A stretch of 64,000 nt of DNA from Epinephelus fuscoguttatus (lineage: Eukaryota > Chordata > Actinopteri > Perciformes > Serranidae). The position numbers were made by a program, and so were the translations under genes. Of this stretch, positions 25,752-41,300 are shown piece after piece. Below the pieces are notes generated by a model. The model did not search any database. It was given only the letters and a program-made list of their open reading frames with translations, and had not been told where the DNA came from. How positions within the stretch are numbered: the first letter of the stretch is position 1; the number at the start of each line of letters is the position of its first letter. The DNA is taken from NCBI RefSeq assembly GCF_011397635.1, contig NC_064759.1, positions 13,536,428-13,600,427 of the forward strand, in the 5' to 3' direction.

Positions 25752-26359
25752 TAGTGTGTATTAGTGTGGCATATAGGTGATAGAGATGGAGGATTACATG
25801 TCAGCAGGCATCTGCTAAGGGGTCACTGACACTCACCTCTCACCTTTACCATTGGATGTACTTTAAACAATGGGGGGGGGGTAAATTTTACACAGAAATC
25901 AAGAGTCTGTTTTTTACAACCACTGTGTGTTGTTGTCTTGTGTACCAGAGATGCCATCTGCCCTGTGCGCCGCGCTCTGTGTCAGTATGTGACAGGACAC
26001 GGCTTGTCACTGCGCACCCCCGGGGGATTCTGACAACTGGCCCAGACACTGCCTCTTGCTCTGCTGGAGGTCGTTGCCATGGAGACGTGGGGTCAGCCAG
26101 ACCCTGCTCATCAGTGTTCAGGTCAGTTAATTGTGCACTGGATGCTAATTATGTGTAATGACTCTGTCCTTTGCGAAGGAGAAACTCAAACAAACAAAAT
26201 GCTCTGTGCGTGTGTGTGTGTGTGTGTGCGAGAGTGTGTGTGTTGAACTGTAGGTCTCTCCAGTGTGGTTTGTGCGTCTATTCAGGCCAAGTCAACCTGT
26301 CTTCCCTTTTGTCGTAGGGTGCCCTTCTGTGACAACCTTGTGCAATAGCTCCACACTCA

Positions 26360-26388
26360 CAACACACACACACACACACACACACACT
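26360..26388. repeat. (CA)n microsatellite
   Basis: CA repeat preceding a pyrimidine-rich stretch. Confidence 0.9.
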
Positions 26389-29300
26389 CTTCCTCGCCCC
26401 CCACCCTCTCCTGTACACTTTTGTAATTGCTACACAGTTTCTGCTTCTTTTTCATTCTGTCTTTCTCCCCAATTGTCTTTCATATCACTTTTCCATTCTA
26501 CAACTTTTGCTTTGCCAGATTTAAAGCTGGGATGAGAATGCAAACCGCTCAGATCAATACTATAAAAACTCATCTGGCCATGCCTCAGAATGATTTCTCT
26601 GCCCTTCGCTATCGATCCCCCTGTCCCGTCCTCCTCTCTGCCTCCCACTCAGAGATGACCTGGCACGGATGACTTCAGCTTTCATCTATCGGTGTCCAGG
26701 ACAAAGAGTTTTAGCAGTGCTAGTTGACCCCACAAACACATCCCTTGGTGACCATACTCCCCTGCATGTCCTTCCTGCTATGTCCGCCTCTCCGTATCCA
26801 TTCAGATGGGGAATGTGCTGTGCGTAAGTACCACACAAACAGGAGAGCATACAGCAAACCAAATTTGTTGCTCAGAGCAGATGGGTGTTTAATTAGGTGT
26901 TTCAGGGCAGCCCTAGAGCATCTTGGGACAGGGATGGTCTATTACAGGCTAAGTAAGAACAGCTAATTTTTGGATAAAGGAACAGACAGTCTATGGGAGT
27001 GTGTCATGTGTCTTCAGCCTAAAAGTTGAGACCTTCACTACCCCCATCCTTTCATCTCTAAAGACTGACTCCTCGACCAAACGGCCTTGCACGACTTCAT
27101 TCCCAACACCAACTGGAAATACTTGGAAAAACACAAACACCAGTCACTGCTTATCTCCTCACAGACACAGACATCATATATTGTGAGGTACAGAATACCC
27201 AGCAATCTTACCAATATGGATCGTTTGTCTTCCTATTGCTCTTAATATGTGTTGATCAGTTTCACTCACCCTACAAGCAAAGCTACAAGGAGGCTGCACC
27301 CTGAGACGCTGCACTGTAGCACCCCCTACCTACAACTTCACACTTTACAGTCAGTACTGAAAGTATCAACACACTGTGATCACAACATCAATTACAAACA
27401 TTAAATAGCTTTTTATAATCCTGGGCTATGAAGGGTTTCACTGTACAAAGTGTATTTTGTGTACTCTCAGGAGGGGTCAGCTGCTCTCCAGTGAGTCTCA
27501 TGTCTCTCTTTCAGCCTCTTTGTGGGGTCAGTCCCATTTCTGTGGCAGCTGCTCCAGGTGTCGAGCTCTACCTGCCGACGTGCCACTGTTTTGTGCCACC
27601 CTGGCCCTAACTGGCCCTCTGCTTGGGTTTGAGCTTACTCTGATGGATGCCAAGGAATTGCTCTCATCCCTGAAGGTGTGTTAAATACAAGCATACAAAG
27701 ATATAAACACAGTGAGCCTTGGAGTGTATTTAAAGTCTTTTGCGTACCTAAAATAAAATGCTCTGGCTTAGTATGAAATCTGTGCATCTGCAGCCTTGAT
27801 GTGAAGTAGTTCTGTTCACTTAGAAAACAAGCTGTTTCGATTGCTGCCATTATCTGTCGTCACCTTATTTTGAAAAGGAAAAATACTCAACTTAGTATTG
27901 ACTCATTATTCCCACCGCCGTAGCCTGAATAATCTGCTGTCTGAGCTCTGATATTGTGAGGAGAGCTCCTCAGTAGCGCTGTCTGTAATCAGGAATGTCG
28001 GGCCCTTGAGAAGGTTCAGTGAATGGGCCTTCACCAGAACTCCTTTACTCATATCAACACATATGCATGCTCTCTCCCTCGTACTTGAGATAAGTAAATA
28101 TCTCAGGCCATGTGGCTGGCCGCCCGCACTTTTGCCATGGTTGTGTACTAAAAACAAATGACTAATATTATTTCAGGAGAGATTATTTTCATTATAAAAC
28201 AGGCTACATTTTACCAACGCAACAATTTTTTGTTGTTTCAATAAGTGATGGTGAATATTTTGGTTCAACATTAAATATGCTTATCATTGCTTATATTAAA
28301 TTGAACATGTGTATGTGGGCCTGAGAAAAGGTTCCCCTTTTGCTCCCCTCACTGGACAGGTGTCAGTCCTAATTCTGTCTTTCATGAGATAGAATCTGTT
28401 TGAAAAATAAACTGGATTAGGATACTGTGAAACTGGGTTTCTGCAGCATTCACCAAGTTACGTTCAAGGCTTTTAAGAACCTTAATAGCACATAAAATAC
28501 AATTTATTACCTGTTTCACAGTCACGCTGGCTGGTGTGATGATAAACCAGTAGGGACCTTATGACCTGGAATTATTTATTATATCACATTTTTTTCCAGT
28601 ACCTCCCAACAGTGTAAATCAATAATTCCTAATGATATAATTAATTAAATTGGTGTGACATGTATCCGGATAAGCTGCAAAAATGAAGGAAATTGATGAA
28701 CCAATTAAAAATGATGAATGCACTCTAGTTTTCGCAAAAATCTTCATTTGCCCAGTATGAGGCGATGAGCTGCCTAGCTGTTGTCGCTGGCAGCAATGAG
28801 TTTTTGCTAAAGGTCTGTCACAACACTTCTAGTTTGTAACATCTCCAGACAGCCTATCGAATTTAAAAAAGCATTTTATGACTAACATTACTGTCTAGAG
28901 CAAATGAGAAAATAATTTAGAAGATTGAAGAGTTTTTAATAACTTCTAAGGCTTTTTTTTCCTCAGGAAACTGAATTAAATCTTAACTTTTCAGATCCCC
29001 TGCTGTAAAAACAAATCATACTAGAGGTGTCGATATAATTATGTTGTTTTAATCCATTAGGCCATGTTCAGTTTAAAGTGTGAGTGAGAACTATGGAGTA
29101 AATTGTGTTGTTTAAAAAGGCAGTGGTAAAACGTGTGATGAAATGAATGACTATGGCATGTTCATCCTTTATTAGTCACTTAGTAACCAGAAGGCACAAC
29201 AGCATCATTATTTCTCATTATTTATTTGTAAGCTGTGTCCAATATACAAGCAAGACATAAGAAAAATGTCACCATAGCAACAGGAAAGTTATCATTCACT

Positions 29301-30200
29301 CCCTGTGCTGAATTAATTTCTTTATTCACTGTACAATTCAATGCAGTCACACACAGACTGTGCAACTGGCCCACAAGCCAACCAAAGCTGTGAGTAAACT
29401 GCAGGACACAAATGATTTCAGCTGATGTATTTCCAACCAAGCTAGTGCGATTGTTTCTGCAACTTCACAAGAATTCATCTCACACTATCATTTTCACAGG
29501 AAGCTTGCAAGCACATGTAAATTCACAGCCACTTGTAATGACATTTAGTGTCACATCACTGTGTTCTGTGTCCTACAAGCATCAGGAAACAGAAGCAGAG
29601 CCAGCGATGACTTTCCCTGAATTGACGCTCACTCAGAGTGAGAGCGGGCCCTGGACCAACACCACTGGCTTTGGAGCAGGTACTGATGACATCACTGTCT
29701 GTGGTAAATAAAATGTTGACTTCACTGTGGCATTAACTTGGCCTCTGGCGACGTATTTAGTGTCTGGATTTATTGCCAGCTGTAACACACATCCATCATC
29801 ATCCAATTATGCAGAGTGCAGCTTTAACATTGTAATGCTGTAGTTAAGGGCAGTTTCTTGGATGTAATTTGCAATTTCAGCCACAGTGTGTCTCCTTTCC
29901 TAGAACTGATCTAGTGTTGTAGAAGGAGATTTGCATAAATCCATAGTGCCGAGCAACTGGTGGACAATGAAAGGCTCATAGTACTTACTCACCTTCCTAT
30001 AAATGTTTGTGCTTAAACTCCAAGGCCACACATCTGCACACTTAACGGACTCAGAGTCCTCTTTACCAGCACATTTTTAAGGGGTCCTGAGCTGACAAGT
30101 GTCTCTTACTGAACAAATGACATCTAAGAACCTTCATGAGGCAAAAAGAACAAACTGGATGACAAACATGCAAGATTATTTTACCAAAACACAACCTAAG

Positions 30201-30206
30201 TTTATT
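30201..30206 (-). terminator. Candidate poly(A) signal of rps27
   Basis: AATAAA on the - strand about 215 bases after the stop codon. It is the clearest canonical signal I see near the gene end; a nearer variant hexamer could be used instead. Confidence 0.4.
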
Positions 30207-30421
30207 AAGTGAAAGGAATCAATGGATATGTGCTGTTGGTGGAATCTCAACGACACTAAGCATTTCTCTGTGCATATTCTGTAGAGAGACTTATTATATT
30301 ACATGATTTGTATTCCCGCTCTCCATTTCCTCCTTGCTGCATCAGCTCCATGGCAGTGTTACTTGACGTCCATCAAGTGCTGTTCATTCCTCTCAACCGT
30401 GTCCAGCCACATCTGATCAAC

Positions 30422-34731
<4,310 letters not shown>

Positions 34732-35593
34732 GTCTGCGTGTTGCGAGCTTCACCGGAAAATCACACTGATGACGCACCGGAAACCTTTGGCTGAAGGGCA
34801 GAGCAAAGCTACTCAAGATTTTATTATATTTAAATTTTAATAATGGGGGCTTTCGTTTCACTACCTGTTAGCTAAGATAAAATAATTAATGAAAACAAAA
34901 CAGAAAAAGTATTTAGGATTTTAATTTGAATGCCTGAATTTTATATATATTTTTTTTAATTTTAATTTGAAAACAATTTATTTTACGGAATTTCACGTAA
35001 TATGTAACTGTTAATCTCCCAGAACAGTGTTAATTATGTGTCCAGATACTACAACAACAAAATTAATTTATTGTTTGACTACCAATATGAGTTTAATTCA
35101 GGTGTTCATTGCCTTTAATCCATAAAGTATATGTTGAGCTCCATATAGTCACTGTAGGTTGCCTATTATAAGTCATGCTTAACATGACTTGGCATGAGAT
35201 GCTTAAGTTTCATGCTTAGCAGTAAAGCCTAGCCATTACAAATTGTTTAAGTAATGCAGCATGTGATGTGTTTAAAAAAAATAAATAAATAAAATAAAAA
35301 ATAATTCTATGAATTAATTTTGCAAAGATATATGGGGAAAAATTTCTAAAGTTTCACTCTAACATTACTTCCGGGGGCATAGCACACCATATTCAACAAC
35401 CTTGCAGTCAATCATGGTGAAAAGTAAACTGAGATAACATTCTGAGTTAAATAATGTTAGGTTATAACACTTGTAAAACTGACGCATAAGCTCGTAATTG
35501 CTATATATTTTGATATGGGGTGTTATTGTGAATCAGAATTTTTAAAAATGATGCTCATATTCATCTTCTTTTTTTTTTAATGTGAGTTTGACA

Positions 35594-35658
35594 CTGTCCC
35601 ACTTTGCCAATAGCACACTGTTTAAGTGGGACAGTGTGTCACTGGCAAAGTGGGACAG
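35594..35658. repeat. 27-bp-arm inverted repeat (hairpin)
   Basis: Left arm 35594-35620 (ctgtcccactttgccaatag and on) and right arm 35632-35658 (ending actggcaaagtgggacag) are complementary at 24 of 27 positions, with an 11-base loop. Confidence 0.85.
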
Positions 35659-36288
35659 CCATTCAAATCATTCTAAAGGCTAGTTCACATTATGACATAA
35701 TGGGGGATTTGAGTTCAGCTAGGAATTTGAGTTAAGCTAGATAGCGAGATATTTCAAAAAGTATTTCCTTCACAACTAAGTAGTGAACATTTTCACACAT
35801 TGCCTCAAAAAACAAACAAAGCCTGTCACAAAGAAAAATGAAAGAAGACAGAGGGTAGATGGCCTGGGACATTTGTGATTTTTGCAAAGCCAGATGGTGA
35901 TGAAAATGATCCCAAGCAGACTGAGGACTGGATCATGTGTACTGTTTGTTCAGTGAGATGTGTAGAGGAGAATGGCCTTATTGAAGAAAGGGAGGCATTC
36001 ACTTGCACTGGCTATATTAATATGTAGATTAACCTACTGTACAGAAAGTAAAATCAAATTGTTGTTGTTTGTATTATTATTGTGTTTTAATCAGGCCTAC
36101 ACTTTAATATTCACTCGGCCTACACTTAGGTAACAAAGTTACAGTAAAGGTGTCCCACCTTTAGAGCAGCACCTGGTCAATGTGGTTTTGACAAACACGT
36201 CAGTCATCCTGTCTTTAATTTTTCCTCATCTTTTCTGTATAGTAGAGCTCTTGAACTGTTGAGAATTGTATCATATGAAGGTCCAAGA

Positions 36289-37644
36289 CAGGGGTGTCGA
36301 ACATATGGCCTGGGGGCCAGAACCGGCCCGCTAAAGGGTCCAATCCGACCCACCAGATGACCTTGCACACCTAACAGTGATGCACTTGTGAACGCTAAGG
36401 CGGAATTTATACTTTTGTGTCAAATTAATGCTGTAACATCAGGCTACGGCATAGGTCACGGCATAAGCTCTACGTCAACGAAGAGCCAACGCTGTACCGT
36501 AGGCCGTAGCCTGATGGGCACCTCCCTAGAAATGTAACTACGCAACGCAGACCTCCTGTCCATTTTTGTAAGCTGAAGCCATTTCCCTCAGTGGAAACAA
36601 AGCTTTTATTTACTTCAGTTTCACTGATAACAAACAATAAATTGTGAAGACAATAGAGCCTCCCCGAAAAATAGCATTATGGGTTTTGTGTGTGATTTAT
36701 CCTTAAGGAATTTATACTTCAGGATTTATCCTGGCTTCATAAAAGCAGAGGTAATATCCGCTCATCGCTAGGCTAATTGATATGATGTAAAATGCCATAG
36801 GCTTGTGTTAGTATCGTTAGCATGTTGCATTTGTTGACAGTTGTTTTGTTGGTGAACCTTGTGAGTTGTAATGGAGCTGAATTTTGTACCGTTACCTTTT
36901 TAAAATGTTGCTGCTGTCCCTGGCTTCATATGAGTAGAGGAAAAGTTCACTAGCTGCTAGGCTAATTTATACAATGTAGAATGCCATAGGCTTGTGCTAA
37001 TAACATTAGCATGTTGTATTTGTGGGGTAAATGTGTCCAGATGAAGACAAATGCTTTGTCTGTGAATGCTGCAAGTTATAGTTAAGCTGATTTGTGTACT
37101 TGTGTTTGAAATTGTCTCTATTAAGCCATGTTTAATGTGTGTTTCGAATCATTTAACTTTACAGCACTTCACAGAAACCCCGCTGCCATCTAATATTTTG
37201 GAGGCGTACCTGCAGAGTGACAGAGACACACCAAGTATAAATCCTGCTTAAGAGGTACCAGGTTTCAGGAGCAAGTTAAACACTGAGTAGCTGTCTTAAT
37301 TCGTTCTCTGCATCAGAGGCTTTTCCACCCTGACCAGTATACAGGTATTTTCTTTCACTTTAGTTTGGTGTGGTGATGTCAGGATTCAGACACAGGAGAG
37401 GAAATGTGTGGGAAAATGCACATGTAGTGACAGTGAGTAGTAGACTGAGTGAATGTGGAAAAACTGACATCACAGGCTGTTTGTCATCTGGTTTATAAAT
37501 GGATTAGCGTTTTTAAAATGTACTACTTTAAACAAAAAAGGGAAAAATGTAAAGTGTTTGTTATTTTTAGGATAATGTGCAATGGTTTTACTGGTCTGGC
37601 CCCCTGCATGTGGCACATAAACTAAGATGAGTTTGACACCCCTG
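36289..37644. mobile_element. hAT-type nonautonomous element, 1.36 kb
   Basis: The left end CAGGGGTGTCGAACATATGG and the right end (gatgagtttgacacccctg, inverted) are terminal inverted repeats. Flanks gtccaaga / gttgaaga are an 8-bp target duplication with two mismatches, as expected for hAT. Inside are a hairpin (36438-36451 with 36504-36517) and a direct duplication of about 100 bases (36730-36840 and 36921-37024, sharing atgccataggcttgtg and ttagcatgttg). No transposase frame is visible. Confidence 0.75.
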
Positions 37645-37786
37645 GTTGAAGACATTTAGATCATAATTAAAAATGATGCAGATGGTAGATATCAGAAAGT
37701 AAGTGTTCACCTGATTTGAAATATGATTAATTTAAACTTTTTTTAAAAAAAAAAAAAAAAAAAGCTCTGACTTCCGGCAATTGATA

Positions 37787-37808
37787 TCACGTGACTATCC
37801 TTATATGG
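37787..37808 (+). promoter_or_regulatory. E-box plus perfect CArG box upstream of rab13
   Basis: TCACGTGA (37787-37794) is a palindromic E-box. CCTTATATGG (37799-37808) matches the serum response factor consensus CC(A/T)6GG exactly. Both lie about 570-590 bases before the rab13 start codon. Function is inferred from the motifs only. Confidence 0.45.
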
Positions 37809-38375
37809 CCCTGGCAACGCTCAGGTCTCCTCAGGTGTAGTGCCATTCTCTGATCAAATGGCGCCGTCTTGTGTCCATCCTGAGCACCTGCAGGTCTGAG
37901 CCGTTACTCCCATGAAGCACTCCCACACTACGTAGTCTCAGCGGATCCGGGATCTGGGCCAACCAAGCTTTTTTTTTTGGAAGGCAGAAAAAACACGTAG
38001 CCACCCCGGTGCGTGTGTAAACGGAGTTAAATGGACTTTTGGGTGAAAGCAAAATGAATCTTATCTAGATTTGGCGTTGAGGACCGGTCGACAGTAGACG
38101 GTTAAACTTTGGATGGAGTTTATTTCCTCAGCCAGCGCAGTCCAAACAGCACAGAGGCACTGAGGGGGATCGGAATTTACCGGTGACAAGTCTGGGAGGG
38201 AAAAAAAAGGCAAAGAGGAACCACTCGTTACATGGAGTTTTAAAAATCCTGCTTCATTTAAATCACTATACAACAAAGATTCCTGAAGAGTGGAGTCGGA
38301 TGAAAAGTGCGTCCAGAAAGGGACAACTCCAACTTTTCCCATTTCAGCCCTAACTTTGTGGAAACAGCTCCGACC

Positions 38376-41300
38376 ATGGCGAAAAAGTATGATTTCCTTT
38401 TCAAATTGTTACTCATCGGGGACAGCGGAGTGGGCAAAACATGTCTGATCATTCGTTTTGCTGAGGACAATTTCAACTCCACGTACATTTCCACCATCGG
38501 TACGTGTAATGTTAAAGGGTGTTCTGCACAAGCTTATGACTGGCCTCTGTGACACTTAGGACATGAGTAAGACGAATGTTTGCTGAATGCTGACTTATTA
38601 TTCTTTCTCTATTTGCTGCACAAACTGGTTTCCCAGACTGCGTTCATGCCCGAACTCGTCCGTGCGCTCTCATTTTTTCATTCTGTCTCTTATCTGTTTG
38701 TCTGATTTCCTCCTGTTGCATGTTTTCCTCTCGTTGGGTGCCATCTCTTCCCTGACCCTCTCCCCCATCTCTCCCTCTGATCTCATTCCTCTCACTTGGC
38801 TCTCAGAAGGTCCACCCACCCTCATTCCTATCTCTTTTACCATCTCGACGTTCCCAGAAGAATGGTTGGCTTTCTGGCATGCAGTTTTTTTTCACAGGAC
38901 AGCCCCCCCTCCTCTGCCCCTCACTGTCTGTCTGTCTGTCTGTCTGTCTGTCAGCTTGTCCATCCAGCAGGGAAAAAACAAAGTCAGTGTGTCCTGCAAG
39001 GCTGTAGTCTTTCCTGTATGTGTGTTTGTGGATGGGAGTGCACTGAGGGGTCAAAATCACCATGGATTTGTCTCCACCCTGTGTGAGGTTGACCTATATA
39101 TTTTGTTATGTGTGTGTGTGTATTTAGTTCATAACTGAGGTATTTAACTCATTCCCTGTCCACCCATCCTCCTCTCTGCTCTCCCCAGGCATCGACTTTA
39201 AAGTAAAAACCATTGAAGTGGATGGAAAGAAAGTGAAACTACAAGTCTGGTAAGAGATGACGGTTGCTTCTCTGGAAATGCTTTGGTGTCTTTTTTCTTC
39301 CTCTGGCTCATTTTCCTGTGAGGAAAAGAGGAACCTCCCTCCTGTTCTCCAAATCTGGACTTTATGACAGGGTTTATTGTCCAAGTATCCATCACACATG
39401 GCCCGCCACAGAGAGCCACTTCATGTCACACGAGGGTGTGGGAAACGGCAACGTAAATTTAGCTTGCCATAGCAGTGTAAATACACATTAAAGCCACAGT
39501 TGGTAACTTTTATGAAGCTAACATTGGAAGTGTCACTATAATCTGAAAGAAGTACATCCTCCTCCCCTCTTACTGCCTCCAGTGGCATTTGCTAGAATCA
39601 GACTGTGGCAGCAGCAACCAATCAGAGCCAAGGAGTCTCTGAAGCAGCTGTCAATCATGTCAATTGCGCCATGAACTGCGGTCAAACTGTCAACTAGGCA
39701 GCACTGATTAAATAGGAATTAAGATTCTGTTATTGCATTGCCAAATTCTCACCTCAAATATTTTCAAAAACATTTTTTAGTTTAGCTGTAAAATGACTAA
39801 ATTGGTGCAGCTGGTGGGCGCCGCTTGGTACTCCGTTTAACTGTATCCAACATGGCGGCTAGGTCACAAACGTTCTCATTTTACAGCCAAACAGTACACT
39901 AAAATATGTTTCATTTGAGTCGAGAAAGTGGCAATACAGTATCATGATTGAATCTTGATTCATATATGATTGTCGCTGCCTAGTTTGACAGTTTGACCAC
40001 AGTTCACAAGCAGTGATTGACAGCTGTGAAATACTACAAGGCAATAGAGACTAGGGCTGAACTGAATAATTCGATTACTAAAAAGCCTTGAGGCATCCTC
40101 CTTAAATCCAGTACAAATATACAGTGCATTGTGTTTCGCGTGGACATTTGTTTCTGTCACACAACGCACTTGTTACTTTTGCTGTTGATCGCCTGCACAG
40201 CTGTACTGTGGATGTAGCGTGGTTGGCAAAACAGTGAAGAAGAAGGGACAAGAAAAGAGCGAAAGACACGCCAAAGAAAACAACAAAGTGTCAAGGGTTT
40301 GAGATCATTACAAGTTAAAACAAAATGAAAACAGTTATGTGTGTTTTGGAAAACAGAGTTAGCAAACCACAATAGCACGCTACATCATCTAAGTAGAAAA
40401 CATTCAATGTTTGCATCAAGTTCGCCAAACAGATCCGACACAAGGTAACGTCAACGTCGCGTTCAAGTGCATTTAATTGTAATCAGTAATTGTTAGCTGA
40501 GAATCATAATGCACGTAAAGAACGTACGTGTATTATGTCTTTATAATGGCTGATTAAAAACGGAAATCAATGTGGTGGCTAACGTTAGCTGGTGATGTAT
40601 CATGTGTATTAGCCAAGTTTTGCTAGAGAGCAGCAACATATGAATATAAAATGCTGGAGTCAGTTTGTGAAAGCCTTAGCTCCATTCATATTATTATGTT
40701 AGACACATACACACTAAGACACGCGCACCCCTTACTCACTCATTCACCCACTCCCTAGTCTTGCTCACCAGACCTTTCTCAAGAAAAGAAAGGTCTGGCT
40801 GGGTCGACTCTCACTTTAAGATAGGAGAAAAAAACGCCCCGGCTGCTTGTATTTCTTTCAACCAATCACAATTGTTCTGGGCGGTGCCACAGCAACGGTG
40901 CGCTTGCAAAAATATTGCCAGGGGGGAAACAGGTTTTGGTGTAACACGCCCACAAAAATATCACCTACAGGACGCGAACCATGGCAGAAAAACGGCTGCA
41001 TCCCCACAAGATCAAACACCGCAAAAGTTAGTAAAGGACGTGTTGAAAACTGCTACACAACCGGAGGTGGTAGGGTGGGACTTCAGCGGGTGGCTCGTTC
41101 CGCCCAATGAGAGGCTGATCTATGCAGCGAACTTCCGCCCACTCAGACTACCCACTCCCTGACACATGCACCCCCCCAATAACACTCAAACACACACACA
41201 CACACACAGTAGAAAATGCTTCGGACAGCTTTGTGCAGGGGATTCCACAATGTTCAACTGAGCAAGAACAAATTTGTCACTCATTTATCTCATTTTAGGG

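Larger units (their letters stand above)
10586..30200. other. Gene-poor intergenic region between kcnn3 and rps27 3' ends
   Basis: About 20 kb in which no exon series can be supported. Open frames here are short, lack recognisable domains and often run through CA/GT repeats. The region holds the inverted-repeat elements listed separately, microsatellites and an A run near 11259. Stretches 13124-17400, 21213-22974, 23817-25588 and 25750-30200 show nothing further that I recognise. Very small exons or noncoding RNAs cannot be excluded by eye. Confidence 0.6.
34732..38375. other. Divergent intergenic region rps27-rab13
   Basis: The first 60 bases carry the rps27 leader and two TTTCCGG (ETS-like) sites on the - strand. 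The middle holds a hairpin (35594-35658) and a hAT-type element (36289-37644). The last 600 bases are the rab13 promoter and leader. 34800-35590 is AT-rich with nothing recognised. Confidence 0.6.

Noticed and set aside
27457-27684. 75-codon open frame ending near a possible donor, considered as an exon
   Set aside because: No recognisable protein family, no partner exons nearby, and it extends past the possible donor without support.
29412-29711. 99-codon open frame with a plausible donor after 'tttggagcag'
   Set aside because: No similarity I can recognise, no acceptor-exon chain, and it is antisense to the direction of rps27; kept only as chance.
40761-41162. 133-codon open frame in rab13 intron 2
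   Set aside because: It lies in a nested dispersed repeat, overlaps another open frame in a different phase and shows no domain.
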